A stretch of DNA of 64,000 nucleotides, taken from the NCBI RefSeq assembly GCF_041893525.1, contig NZ_CP169068.1; one strand, given 5' to 3'. How positions within the stretch are numbered: position 1 is the stretch's first letter; every line of letters starts with the position of its first letter. Source of the DNA: Phaeobacter bryozoorum. Its GTDB lineage: Bacteria; Pseudomonadota; Alphaproteobacteria; Rhodobacterales; Rhodobacteraceae. Under the pieces are notes generated by a model. That model saw only the letters and a program-made list of their open reading frames with translations. It ran no database searches and was not told the DNA's origin. The position numbers and the translations under genes are program-made. Positions 54,657 to 63,074 of this stretch are shown here, piece after piece.

Positions 54657-54964
54657 AATCAAAGCAGGGGCGGGCTCCCCGCTCTGGTGTCGAAACGCAG
54701 GCAGACAGGGCGGTTGAGCCGTTGCAGAACATGCAGATCCATCAGCAAGAGATGACAGCATATGTCGCGCCTCCGGCGTGGACTGCAATCCGTGGTCCTG
54801 TTGCGCCGCAGAATGACACCGGGGTGAGGACGCGGCCGCAGACCGGGCTGCGAATACCTGTCTGGCCTTACCCGTGCCATCTGTCGGTATCCCTGCGGAG
54901 CACTGGCAGCAAGAAACCTGATTTGAAGACAAGCGCGTGGGCTCCACGCGCTTTTGTTTTTTTC
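54657..54964 (+). ncRNA. Candidate small RNA (orphan promoter-terminator unit)
   Basis: Between a sigma-70-like promoter and a strong Rho-independent terminator lie about 300 bases with no plausible coding gene. The 5' AAATCA can pair with TGATTT near 54920, which would close a long-range stem. It was compared by eye with 6S, tmRNA, SRP and RNase P RNA landmarks and matches none convincingly. Alternatively this is the untranslated leader of the HNH gene with an attenuator. Confidence 0.35.
54931..54964 (+). terminator. Strong terminator upstream of the HNH gene
   Basis: AAGCGCGTGG and CCACGCGCTT form a perfect 10-bp stem around GCT and are followed by TTGTTTTTTT. No upstream protein gene on this strand accounts for it. 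Confidence 0.85.
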
Positions 54965-55068
54965 AATACCGGGACGATCCGGCAGGCTGGAAACAGACTG
55001 CTGCGCCGCCCTGGGCAACGGCGTTGGTCCGGGCGCAGGCCACCGCTGTTGAAACGAGGAGGTGCAGT

Positions 55069-55635
55069 ATGACCGTCGCCGTTGGTAATCTCAGAACATT
55101 GATTCTGAACGCGGATATGCAGCCACTCAGCTGGGCGCCGCTATCCGTCTGCAATTGGCAGGATGCTTTTGTCGCCGTCCATCAGGAGCGGGTCATACAG
55201 GTCAAAACCTACGAAGATGTGGCGGTTCATTCGGCCTCTGCCTCCTTTGAAGTTCCCGCCGTGGTCGCCCTCAAGCGGTATCGCAAGCGCAAGAAGGTGG
55301 CCTTTACCCGCTATAATGTCTTTCTGCGTGATGAATTCTGCTGTCAATATTGTGGCAAGCGCTTTGCGGCGAAGGATCTGACGTTTGATCACGTGATCCC
55401 TCGCAGCAAGGGCGGGGCCTCGTCCTGGACCAATATCGTGGCCTGTTGCAGCGCCGATAATCTGCGCAAGGGCAATCTGAAACCGCAGCAGGTCGGACTG
55501 AAACTGCGCCGCAAACCCTTTGCTCCCAGTCCGCATGAGCTGGATGCCATCGCCCGCCGTCTGCCCCGTCCGAAGCCTGAATTGCATCAAACCTGGATGG
55601 ATTTTCTCTATTGGGATAGCGAACTGGACAGCTGA
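55069..55635 (+). CDS. HNH endonuclease-family protein
   Basis: A 188-residue protein with an HNH fold: zinc-type cysteines in CCQYCGKRF (about 91-99), then LTFDHVIPRSKGGASSWTNIVACCSADNLRKG with the His of DHV and Asn of TNIV. The N-terminal about 60 residues (RTLILNADMQPLSWAPLSVCNWQDAFVAVHQERV) are conserved in a widespread alphaproteobacterial branch of unknown role. It is probably a chromosomal housekeeping nuclease rather than a mobile-element protein. ATG 55069 follows GAGGAGGTGC. Confidence 0.88.
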   Translation: MTVAVGNLRTLILNADMQPLSWAPLSVCNWQDAFVAVHQERVIQVKTYEDVAVHSASASFEVPAVVALKRYRKRKKVAFTRYNVFLRDEFCCQYCGKRFAAKDLTFDHVIPRSKGGASSWTNIVACCSADNLRKGNLKPQQVGLKLRRKPFAPSPHELDAIARRLPRPKPELHQTWMDFLYWDSELDS

Positions 55636-55662
55636 ATCTCATCAGTCGTTCAAAAATAAGCT

Positions 55663-55695
55663 AAGGCCCCGACCGGACAGGCGGGGCCTTTTTCC
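55663..55695 (+). terminator. Terminator of the HNH gene
   Basis: AAGGCCCCG (55663-55671) pairs with CGGGGCCTT (55682-55690), followed by TTTTT. It is 28 bp after the stop codon. Confidence 0.92.
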
Positions 55696-55725
55696 TTAGA
55701 ATAGCTGCGAGAGACAATCCCGATT

Positions 55726-56772
55726 TCAGCCCTTGGCGCGCTGCACCATGCCGAAGAGATCGCGCGGGTCGTCCGGGTCGGCGAGCATGTCCAGTTCCAA
55801 AAAGAAATCCGTGTCCTTGATCCGGTCGCGGATGTAGCGCAGGGCCGAGAAATCCTCGATTGCAAAGCCGACACTGTCAAACAGGGTGATCTGCTTGTCA
55901 TCTCGGCGACCGGGCTTCTGGCCAAGGATCACCTGCCAGAGTTCCGTCACCTCAAAATCCTCCGGCATCTGCTGGATCTCGCCCTCGACGCGGGTTTGCG
56001 GCGGGAATTCCACAAAGACATCAGAGCGGGTCAGGATACCCGGTGCCAATTCGGTTTTGCCGGGGCAATCACCGCCGATGGCGTTGATATGGACGCCGCT
56101 GCCGACCATGTTGTCAGTGAGGATGGTGGCGTATTGCTTGTCAGCGGTGCAGGTGGTCAGGATCTGCGCGCCTTCAATCGCTTCTTCGGGGGTTGCGCAG
56201 GACACCACGGTGAGGCCGCTGCCAGCAAGGTTGGCGGCACATTTCACGGTCGCCGCCGGGTCGATATCGTAGAGGCGAACCGATTTCAGCCCGCAGATTG
56301 CCTGCATGGCGAGCGACTGGAACTCCGACTGCGCGCCATTGCCAATCATCGCCATTGTTGTGGCGCCCTTCGGGGCCAGATGTTTTGCAACCATCGCAGA
56401 GGTCGCGGCAGTACGCAGCGCGGTTAGGATGGTCATCTCAGTCAGCAGCACCGGATAGCCTGTGTAGACATCGGCGAGCAGGCCAAAGGCGGTCACCGTC
56501 TGCAACCCCTCTGAGGTGTTCTTCGGATGGCCGTTGACGTATTTGAAGCCATAGGCTTCGCCATCAGAGGTCGGCATCAGCTCGATCACGCCGACGTCGG
56601 AATGGCTGGCAACCCGCGGCGTCTTGTCAAACAGCTCCCAGCGTTTGAAGTCCTCTTCGATGTAATCGGCGAGGTCCCTCATCACGGTGTCGATACCGAT
56701 CGAGTGAATGAGGCGCATCATGTTGTCGACGCTTACAAAAGGCACAAGCGCCTTATCCGAAGGTTGGGTCAT
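55726..56772 (-). CDS. ocd: Ornithine cyclodeaminase
   Basis: A 348-residue NAD-dependent enzyme converting ornithine to proline and ammonia. The family blocks are GFKYVNGHPKNT, LLTEMTILTALRTAATSAMVAKHLA, the Rossmann loop MIGNGAQSEFQ and HINAIGGDCPGKTEL. It completes the arginase route in this operon: arginine to ornithine plus urea, then ornithine to proline. Its ATG overlaps the stop of the small upstream relic ORF, so the three reading frames are coupled. Confidence 0.93.
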   Translation of the reverse strand: MTQPSDKALVPFVSVDNMMRLIHSIGIDTVMRDLADYIEEDFKRWELFDKTPRVASHSDVGVIELMPTSDGEAYGFKYVNGHPKNTSEGLQTVTAFGLLADVYTGYPVLLTEMTILTALRTAATSAMVAKHLAPKGATTMAMIGNGAQSEFQSLAMQAICGLKSVRLYDIDPAATVKCAANLAGSGLTVVSCATPEEAIEGAQILTTCTADKQYATILTDNMVGSGVHINAIGGDCPGKTELAPGILTRSDVFVEFPPQTRVEGEIQQMPEDFEVTELWQVILGQKPGRRDDKQITLFDSVGFAIEDFSALRYIRDRIKDTDFFLELDMLADPDDPRDLFGMVQRAKG

Positions 56773-56909
56773 GACCGGGTCCTTTCACGGGGGCTAAGGT
56801 GGATGCCTGCCAGCATGCAGCGCATTGACCCGCCAGCGGTTTCAGTTGTTAGAATGGCGCGCCGCAGGGGCGTGCCGTACTCGGCGGGCGCAGCCTGATG
56901 CTGGCTCAT
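56769..56909 (-). pseudogene. 46-codon relic of a CtlX/amidinotransferase-type gene
   Basis: This short ORF starts at an ATGA overlap with the arginase stop and ends at a TCATGA overlap with the ocd start, exactly filling the gap. Its start (MSQHQAAPAEYG) resembles the beginning, and ETAGGSMRCMLAGIHLSPR resembles the C-terminus, of citrulline-utilisation hydrolase/amidinotransferase (CtlX-like, arginine deiminase superfamily). The Cys in RCML is the expected catalytic Cys position. The middle, roughly 250 residues, is absent. It looks like an in-frame internal deletion that kept the operon coupling. Whether the peptide is made is unknown. Confidence 0.65.
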
Positions 56910-57838
56910 TGATAGCTTCGCGTCGGACGATCAAACACGCGCCGACCCAGGGCTGAGGCACAGAGATCGACCATCAGATGGGCCGTGCGCCCGCGTTCGT
57001 CCAGAAACGGGTTCAGCTCGACCAGATCGAGCGAGGTCATCAACCCGGAATCATGCAGCATCTCGCAGACCAGATGCCCCTCACGGACAGTTGCGCCGCC
57101 GGGGACGGTGGTGCCGACAGCCGGCGCCACGGAGGGGTCGAGGAAATCGACATCCAGCGAGACGTGCAACATGCCGTTGGCCTCGGCCACGCGGTTGAGA
57201 AAGGCCGAAAGCGGACCTGCAATGCCGTTCTCGTCAATCTCGCGCATGTCGTGACGATGAATGTTGCTCGCCTCCAGCGCCAGCCGCTCCGGGGTGTCGA
57301 CCGACCGTAGACCGATCATACAGACGTTTTCCTGCGGCACCGGGTTCTGCACCTTCGGAAAGCCCGCAAAATCCGGGCGGCCGGTGAAATACCCCACCGG
57401 CGTGCCATGCAGGTTGCCACTGTCGGAGGTGGCCGGCGTGTGGAAATCTGTATGGGCGTCGAGCCACAGCACGAATTGCGGACGGCCTTCCTTGGCGGCG
57501 TGGTTGGCAACACCGACAACGGATCCGAGCGACAGGGAATGGTCTCCGCCCAGGAAAATCGGCAGGCCGTCCTTCATCGCTTCTTCCGCAGCGCGGATCA
57601 GGCGGTTGGTCCAGCCAATGGTTTCATTGCGGGCAAAGACAAGACCGTCATTGTGGTCGGCCTCATGGCTGGCCGGACGCAGGTTGCCCTGATCAATCAC
57701 CTTGTGACCCAGGCTTTCGATGGCACGTCCCAGACCGGCGGTGCGATAGGCATCCGGCCCCATCAGGCACCCTGCACGCCGCTTGCCACTGTCTACGGGA
57801 GCGCCGATCAGAATACAGGTCTTGGATGTCACGCGCAT
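56906..57838 (-). CDS. rocF: Arginase
   Basis: A 310-residue manganese enzyme that splits arginine into ornithine and urea. Metal ligands are visible as GGDHSLSLG (H100), LDAHTDFHTP (D127, H129, D131) and SLDVDFLDP (D229, D231). Start ATG 57838 follows AGGAGAT. It heads an arginine-catabolism operon with ocd and is divergent from an Lrp-type regulator gene, with about 95 bp between the two starts. Confidence 0.94.
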   Translation of the reverse strand: MRVTSKTCILIGAPVDSGKRRAGCLMGPDAYRTAGLGRAIESLGHKVIDQGNLRPASHEADHNDGLVFARNETIGWTNRLIRAAEEAMKDGLPIFLGGDHSLSLGSVVGVANHAAKEGRPQFVLWLDAHTDFHTPATSDSGNLHGTPVGYFTGRPDFAGFPKVQNPVPQENVCMIGLRSVDTPERLALEASNIHRHDMREIDENGIAGPLSAFLNRVAEANGMLHVSLDVDFLDPSVAPAVGTTVPGGATVREGHLVCEMLHDSGLMTSLDLVELNPFLDERGRTAHLMVDLCASALGRRVFDRPTRSYQ

Positions 57839-57932
57839 ATCTCCTCTGCGAAAAGTGAATACTCTTAGAAAGCTCCGATTTGAGGTGGAATCCAGCAGTC
57901 ATTTCGCTCATATAGTAGGGCAAATCGTCAAG

Positions 57933-58370
57933 ATGGAGATCAGATTGGACAAAACGGATGAACGGCTGATTGCCGCCCTGCGCCATAACGCACGCGCCTC
58001 ACTCTCCGATCTTGCCTTGCAGCTGAACCTGTCGCGGACCACCGTCCGGGCACGGATCGAGCGGCTGCAGACCAAGGGCGATATCCTTGGCTTTTCCGTA
58101 GTGCTGAAAGAGGATGTGCTGCGCGACCCGGTTCGCGGTCTGATGATGATCGGTATCGAGGGGCGCGGCACCAGCCGCATCACCCGCCAGCTTCAGGGGC
58201 TGCCCGAGGTGCGGGCGATCCATACCACCAACGGACGCTGGGACCTGATCGTCGAGCTGGGCACCGAAACGCTGGAAACGCTGGATGCCGCGCTGGCAAA
58301 GATCCGCACCTTTGAAGGTGTGGTCAGCAGCGAGACCAATCTTCTGCTTGCCACAAAGAAAGACAGCTAA
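57933..58370 (+). CDS. Lrp/AsnC-family regulator of the arginase operon
   Basis: A 145-residue regulator. LDKTDERLIAALRHNARASLSDLALQLNLSRTTVRARIERLQ (about 5-46) is the Lrp helix-turn-helix and the rest is the RAM ligand domain. The frame is open upstream to 57783, but that part overlaps the arginase start, and ATG 57933 gives the family length. Its position opposite arginase suggests arginine- or ornithine-responsive control, by inference. Confidence 0.88.
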   Translation: MEIRLDKTDERLIAALRHNARASLSDLALQLNLSRTTVRARIERLQTKGDILGFSVVLKEDVLRDPVRGLMMIGIEGRGTSRITRQLQGLPEVRAIHTTNGRWDLIVELGTETLETLDAALAKIRTFEGVVSSETNLLLATKKDS

Positions 58371-58445
58371 AAAGGATAGATCGCCGCGTGGAGAGCTGCG
58401 GCCGGGGCCCTGTGCGTCGGCTCCCGGTGACTGGCTGCACCGGGA

Positions 58446-58916
58446 TCAGATCCGGTTTTTGCGCATGTGGTTGGCTGCGGCAATCCAGATCACCGCCAGC
58501 AGCAGCGAGGCAATCGCATTCCAGCTGGCCATCGACAGGCTGAACAGCTCCCACGGGACCTCGTCGCAGCGCACGAGCGGTGCCGACATGATCTTCTGCA
58601 TCAGATCTTCGGAGCTCAGATTGCCGATCGGGCCGGAGGTGCAGGAGTTCGGACCTTCCCACCAGCCACGCTCAACCCCGGTATGATAGGCACCGATGGC
58701 GGCAGTCGCCAGCGCGGCCAGCGCGCCAAGGTAGGGCAGGATCAGCAGCGGTGCCGCCAGCGCCAGAGCACCGATGACGACAGCTGCGCCATGCGGATAG
58801 CGCTGCCAGATGCACAGTTTGCAGGGGGCCATCTCGCCGATGTATTGAAATCCAAAGGCACCAAGCAGCAGTGCAGCAGATCCGGCGCTGGCAATCAGGA
58901 TGAGAATTCGGCTCAT
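58446..58916 (-). CDS. dsbB: Disulfide-bond formation protein B
   Basis: A 156-residue inner-membrane quinone reductase that reoxidises DsbA. It has four hydrophobic helices, the first periplasmic CxxC (C32, C35 in PCKLC) and a second Cys pair (C92, C117). The frame extends to 59030, but ATG 58916 gives the normal length and first helix. It lies 2 bp after the YqaA-type gene stop, so the two are probably co-transcribed. Confidence 0.92.
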   Translation of the reverse strand: MSRILILIASAGSAALLLGAFGFQYIGEMAPCKLCIWQRYPHGAAVVIGALALAAPLLILPYLGALAALATAAIGAYHTGVERGWWEGPNSCTSGPIGNLSSEDLMQKIMSAPLVRCDEVPWELFSLSMASWNAIASLLLAVIWIAAANHMRKNRI

Positions 58917-58918
58917 GT

Positions 58919-59497
58919 TTACAATACCTTCACTGCAAGAAACCCGCCGAACAACAACACCACAAAGACCGTAAAGACAAGCCCCAGCCGACGTTCGATG
59001 AAATCGCGGATCGGCGCGCCAAACTGCCACAGCAAGCCCGCAACCACAAAAAACCGCAGCGCACGGGCCAGAATGGAGGTCACAACGAAGGTTGCGATTG
59101 GCATCCCTGTCCAGCCTGACATGATTGTGATGACCTTATACGGAAAAGGCGTGATCCCGGCGATCAGCACCGCCCAGAACCCAAAATCATTGAAGCGGCT
59201 GTTGAATTCGACCATGGCATCTGCCTTGCCCATCGCGGCAAGCACCGGCTGGCCGATGCTGTCGTAGAAAAATGCGCCAATGGCGTAGCCGAGCAATCCG
59301 CCAGCCACGGAGGCAACCAGAGCCACCAGCGCAACCAGCCAGGCACGTGATGGGCGCGCGAGGATCATCGGGATCATCAGAACATCCGGCGGGATGGGAA
59401 AGACCGAGCTTTCGATGAAGGCAACGCCGGCCAGCCACCACAGCGCCTTTGGGTGGTCGGCCAAGGCCATCGTTCGATGATATAGCGCACGCAGCAT
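58919..59497 (-). CDS. YqaA-type DedA/SNARE-associated membrane protein
   Basis: A 192-residue inner-membrane protein of the VTT/DedA-like YqaA group, with FIESSVFPIPPDVLMIPMILARPSRAW (about 26-52), GYAIGAFFYDSIGQPVL and ITPFPYKVITIMSGWTGMP as family blocks. The related DedA proteins act in lipid-carrier transport and membrane homeostasis. ATG 59497 follows GGGAGAGCTTCACAGG; the in-frame ATG at 59539 is less likely. It is followed by dsbB. Confidence 0.88.
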   Translation of the reverse strand: MLRALYHRTMALADHPKALWWLAGVAFIESSVFPIPPDVLMIPMILARPSRAWLVALVALVASVAGGLLGYAIGAFFYDSIGQPVLAAMGKADAMVEFNSRFNDFGFWAVLIAGITPFPYKVITIMSGWTGMPIATFVVTSILARALRFFVVAGLLWQFGAPIRDFIERRLGLVFTVFVVLLFGGFLAVKVL

Positions 59498-59669
59498 CCT
59501 GTGAAGCTCTCCCTGGCAATCCGCCCTGAGCGGTGCCACGTCGGGATGAGCAGGTCAACCACGATGGTTGCCCGCTACACAGCCGTCGGCAGGCAGATGT
59601 TTTTTTGCCGCCAGCCGCGCGATTTGCCTATGGACCTCGGCCTTTGGCTTGGGTAGGAACGGGACAGAG

Positions 59670-59755
59670 GCCCAAGTGGCGGAATGGTAGACGCAGGGGA
59701 TTTAAAATCCCCCGCTGGTGACAGCGTGCCGGTTCGAGTCCGGCCTTGGGTACCA
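59670..59755 (+). tRNA. tRNA-Leu (TAA), integration site of the adjoining element
   Basis: An 86-nt class II tRNA with a long variable arm. The acceptor stem runs GCCCAAG with CTTGGGT (a G-U end pair), the anticodon loop TTTAAAA gives TAA, the T loop is GTTCGAGTC, and CCA is encoded. The integrase gene starts its 3' end about 95 bp downstream, so the tRNA 3' part is the likely att site. The matching distal att repeat was not found within the window. Confidence 0.95.
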
Positions 59756-59779
59756 ATCGCAAAGCATTGCAATTGCAAG

Positions 59780-59813
59780 AAAAAACCGCCGGTTGTCAGA
59801 CCGGCGGTTTTTT
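59780..59813. terminator. Bidirectional terminator between tRNA-Leu and integrase
   Basis: AAAAAACCGCCGG (59780-59792) and CCGGCGGTTTTTT (59801-59813) form a perfect 13-bp stem with T runs on both strands. Confidence 0.93.
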
Positions 59814-59848
59814 CATTTCTTACGTGACTCCCACGGCTGACTCCCACT

Positions 59849-60943
59849 TCACTCTTGGAATTGTCGCAGTTGAGCTGTACGAGACATCGCTTTCTGGTTC
59901 GCTTCTTTGCGGTACTTTGCGACTGTTTCGAGGCTCTGGCCGGTCACAGCTTGGATCTCTGCATCCGAGCAACCAGCTTCCGCAAGTTCAACGCACGCGC
60001 GCTTTCGAAGCCCATGAAGGCTATAACGCTTCGCGTCATCGTCGTGTGTTGCGGCGAGCTCTGTGAGCGTGGAGCGCCACGAGCGAAACGACTTCTCGAT
60101 TTCGTCATAGGAGCGCGGGGCTACATCTGTTTTGGAAAGCACATGCCTTGGGCCTTCGTCGAGGCTTTCAACCACCATTCGGAGACGTACAGGGCAATAG
60201 ATATCGAATGTCTCATTACCCTTTTCATCCACGACGGTGACCCACTCCCCGTTGAAAGAGCTCCTGAGCATCTTGATCGCTGCAGCAGGCCTTTGACCGG
60301 TGCCAAGGATCAGTTCTCCTCCAATCCGTACGTCGTCGGGGGCATTAGAAAGTGCATCGAGAAGCCAGTCGGGCCACGCCAAGAATGAGCGCTGAGCGCC
60401 ATATTTGTCTACCCCCTGGACGGGGTTGTCTCCGAGCGGCCAGTCGAGCTTATTTTTTGCGTAGTTCCAGAGGATGGATACGGCTTGCAGCATCCAATCG
60501 GCAGCTCTTGGCTTTGCGGACATGGAATTGTGTTTCTTACGGATGGCTGACTTGGTGGTCGAAGACATTGGTTTGTCAGCGTTTTTTTCGAGTATCTTTT
60601 CAAACTCCCTGTTGTACGACTTTTTCGTCCCAGCAGAGAGCTTCTTCTGGATAGGCGCATCGTTACGCCACTCGCGGATACATTCAGCCCAGGTGTGCTT
60701 GGTAGGCTTCGTTTGCTTCTGGTGCCTTCCCGCTTCTGCAGCCCAGTATTCCTCGTCAAGCTTTTGGAGGTCACCATCCCAATTAAGCTTAATGTTACGT
60801 TCTTTCCTTTTCCCCGAACTATCGGTCCATGTGACACGGTGATAGGGGACCCAACTCGTACCATTACGCGGCCAAACCCACTTCAACCGCTCGCGCTCGA
60901 GCTTCGGTTTTTTGGTTCTTTTCTTATTCGAAATCTTCGTCAT
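59849..60943 (-). CDS. Tyrosine recombinase (phage-type integrase)
   Basis: A 364-residue site-specific recombinase. The basic N-terminal arm is Lys/Arg-rich, and the catalytic domain shows Arg in LGTGQRPAAAIKML, the box HGLRKRACVELAEAG, and the Tyr nucleophile in TVAKYRKEANQKA. Lower GC than the core genes and adjacency to tRNA-Leu mark an integrative element. An in-frame ATG at 60967 would add eight residues; 60943 has GGAAG just upstream. It overlaps the AlpA-type gene by 20 bp. Confidence 0.92.
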   Translation of the reverse strand: MTKISNKKRTKKPKLERERLKWVWPRNGTSWVPYHRVTWTDSSGKRKERNIKLNWDGDLQKLDEEYWAAEAGRHQKQTKPTKHTWAECIREWRNDAPIQKKLSAGTKKSYNREFEKILEKNADKPMSSTTKSAIRKKHNSMSAKPRAADWMLQAVSILWNYAKNKLDWPLGDNPVQGVDKYGAQRSFLAWPDWLLDALSNAPDDVRIGGELILGTGQRPAAAIKMLRSSFNGEWVTVVDEKGNETFDIYCPVRLRMVVESLDEGPRHVLSKTDVAPRSYDEIEKSFRSWRSTLTELAATHDDDAKRYSLHGLRKRACVELAEAGCSDAEIQAVTGQSLETVAKYRKEANQKAMSRTAQLRQFQE

Positions 60944-61136
60944 CTTCCGGCTTTCTACTTGTACCATTTAGGATTGCTTCGAGATCGGATACCCGCCAGC
61001 GGGTTGCTTTTCCGATATGGAGAGGTGGAGGGAGCGCCCCGCAGCCTACAAGCTGGCGAAATTCGGCCGGCGACATGTCAAGCATGGCGGCGGCGGTGTT
61101 CTCTTTTACGGCAATGGGTTGGGCGCGAAGAGGCAT
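60924..61136 (-). CDS. AlpA/excisionase-type helix-turn-helix protein
   Basis: A 70-residue MerR-like winged-helix protein: AAAMLDMSPAEFRQLVGCGALPPPLHIGKATRWRVSDLEAILNG is the DNA-binding fold. Such proteins next to integrases act as excisionase or integrase regulators. It overlaps the integrase gene, so they are co-expressed. Confidence 0.8.
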   Translation of the reverse strand: MPLRAQPIAVKENTAAAMLDMSPAEFRQLVGCGALPPPLHIGKATRWRVSDLEAILNGTSRKPEDDEDFE

Positions 61137-61390
61137 CCGTAAGCTCCGGTGGTAGGAGTTCAGGACATCGGTTCATAAATTTTTTGACGGAAACGTTCTG
61201 AGGCTGAAGCACCTCGGGAAACATAACGAAAGGCGTTCATCTCATTCCTAAGTAATTGGTAAATCTATAAAAAATTCAATGGTCTGGATGCGATACTTAT
61301 CGATTGGTTCATGGCTGTTTCTCCTCAGGGCCGCTCTTGGAGCGTCTGCTCACTGCGTCTCAAGAGTAAGGATTGGCCAACTTGTTCTCA
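61137..61390. other. Spacer upstream of the AlpA-type gene
   Basis: About 250 bp of AT-rich sequence, probably the promoter region of the AlpA-integrase unit. No gene was recognised. Confidence 0.4.
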
Positions 61391-61717
61391 GGCGAAGAAA
61401 ATAGTTTGCGAAAATCGGTGTCGGCGTTTGCAAAGAGGCGACGGATACAGAGGCTCCGCGTGCCCCTCACCTTGTCGGCAAGCGGTTGGCTTCTCATCTT
61501 CCAGCGCCTTCAGGCGCGCCGCCTCCCATACCTCCATGCCGCCATACTTGGACTTCGGCTTGAAAAAGGGACGCCGGGCTCAGCCCATGCTGACGGCACA
61601 CGTCCGCCGTCGGCATCCGGACTTCCTGCTCTTTGGTCAGTCCGATGATTTGCTCCTTGGTGCAACGGCTATTTCGCATTCGCCTGCTCCTACACAGGTT
61701 GGGCAGAATTTACCTCA
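61390..61717 (-). mobile_element. Decayed IS3-family fragment (OrfA remnant)
   Basis: On the minus strand from 61679, MRNSRCTKEQIIGLTKEQEVRMPTADVCRQHGLSPAS closely follows IS3-family OrfA starts. The frame then breaks several times, but shreds of the family pattern (KYGGMEV, RLKALEDE) can be traced to about 61470. TGAGGTAAATTCTGCCC at 61717 downward may be its terminal repeat. OrfB is missing. Confidence 0.7.
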
Positions 61718-61890
61718 TGGTGAGGGATTTTTCCGAGGGCACGTCAAAGGCGCTCACGCCCAACTCAAGCGACGGAATTCTGCGTCCGCGAACGGGTGTT
61801 GTTCTACGGAATGGGCGTATTCTTTGAAAAACTCGTGCTTTATCGGAGGGTGTTCGGCAGATTCAATTCCTGCATGGGATGGGAGGATCG

Positions 61891-62154
61891 GTGATGGTTG
61901 GACTGCGGCAGGAGACGCAGCCGGAGTTGTTCTATGAGTTCTCACTTGAGGATTATGTCCCGCAGAACCATCTGCTTCGCGCCATCGATCGGTTCGTCGA
62001 CCCGTCCGGGAGGGAAGCGGACATCCAGCCAAGAGCGCGCCCCTCGATGCTGCGCGACCGACACAGGCGGCGGATTCCGGACCTTCGCTGCGAATGCGTA
62101 CCAAACAATGCCCGCGCCAGAAAGCCGACATTCGGAAACTTGAAACTCAGATAG
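61891..62154 (+). mobile_element. Decayed IS1182/IS5-like transposase N-terminus
   Basis: MVGLRQETQPELFYEFSLEDYVPQNHLLRAIDRFVD matches the N-terminal pattern of IS1182-type transposases. The similarity ends abruptly after the first about 35 residues; the rest reads through unrelated sequence, so the copy is truncated and inactive. Confidence 0.65.
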
Positions 62155-62201
62155 TAGTCCGCAGTGCCGCAAGACGGCGTCGCGTGCCCACCGCGAACGC
62201 T

Positions 62202-63071
62202 TCAGGCCACTGGGCGCTTGGAGTTCGTCAAGTAGGTTTCTTCAGAGAAGACCCCCTTATAGACGCTTTCCTCCAAGAAGCTGAGGACCGTTTTGAGGTC
62301 GCGCTTGACGGATGGTAGAACAATGCGACCACCGTCTTCGTCCAGCGTAAGCCCTACGGCATTTGCCCGGGCTATGATCTCTGGGGCAGAGTGTTTGACC
62401 AAGATTTCCGATTTATGGATTCCCCGTATCAATTTTCGGCAGCGTTCATCCATTTGGCTGTCGAAGACGGCTCGGTTCTCGATATGAAAAGATGAATGCC
62501 GTGCAAAGTCGTCAACTTCCTGAGCGGTTGCTTCGGCAAAATGCTCTTGAACTGTCAGGATCGATCGAAGCACATGGAAGCTGACGAACATGACAGTGTC
62601 GCTTTGAACAACAGCGCCCAACCGTTCGTCCAGCGAAAACCCTTTCTCTGACAGTTTGCCAAACTGATTGTCGTTAAACGTCAGCGTCAGACCCTTGCGC
62701 TGCAAATACTGGGACGACCGAAACTTCTGAATAAGAATATGTCCATCGATTTGCTCGGAGTGCATGAAAAGAGCTTTGACCCCAGCCTCATCATAGTTGG
62801 TGATATCCAAATGGTCGTAGGCCCCCGCTCCGTTGACCAACGTCTCATTCAGCTGCGCAAGAAGATCGGCGTCCGTGATACAAAGCAACTCGTTGCCGTC
62901 GGGCTTCCAGTCGCCATTAAACTCGATGGGTTGATCCTTGCCGTCAAAGAAGGACCGTTCCTGTTCATCGAAGATCGCTTCAATTTCGCCCTGCACGCCT
63001 GCCTCCAAGGGCACCCGCCGCACGATATTCTGCCCGTCCTGTTTACAAAATGCAAAAAGCGTTCTCGGCAT
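62202..63071 (-). CDS. kwaB: KwaB-like protein (DUF4868), Kiwa anti-phage system
   Basis: A 289-residue soluble protein without signal peptide or membrane helices. The C-terminal half follows the DUF4868 pattern: LIQKFRSSQYLQRKG, LDERLGAVVQSDTVMFVSFHVLRSIL, KLIRGIHKSEILVK, RIVLPSVKRDLKTVLSFLEE and a closing NSKRPVA. KwaB is the DUF4868 component of Kiwa and in studied systems binds DNA, limiting phage late transcription and replication. Here it follows a four-helix membrane protein gene by 3 bp, the known kwaA-kwaB order. The family call is by motif memory; a profile search is needed to confirm. Confidence 0.68.
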   Translation of the reverse strand: MPRTLFAFCKQDGQNIVRRVPLEAGVQGEIEAIFDEQERSFFDGKDQPIEFNGDWKPDGNELLCITDADLLAQLNETLVNGAGAYDHLDITNYDEAGVKALFMHSEQIDGHILIQKFRSSQYLQRKGLTLTFNDNQFGKLSEKGFSLDERLGAVVQSDTVMFVSFHVLRSILTVQEHFAEATAQEVDDFARHSSFHIENRAVFDSQMDERCRKLIRGIHKSEILVKHSAPEIIARANAVGLTLDEDGGRIVLPSVKRDLKTVLSFLEESVYKGVFSEETYLTNSKRPVA

Positions 63072-63074
63072 TGG

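Noticed and set aside
54722..55072. A 116-codon ORF upstream of the HNH gene
   Set aside because: It runs through the strong terminator at 54931-54964, overlaps the HNH start, and resembles no protein.
61311..61937. A 208-codon plus-strand ORF
   Set aside because: It is antisense to the IS3 OrfA remnant, with no family resemblance.
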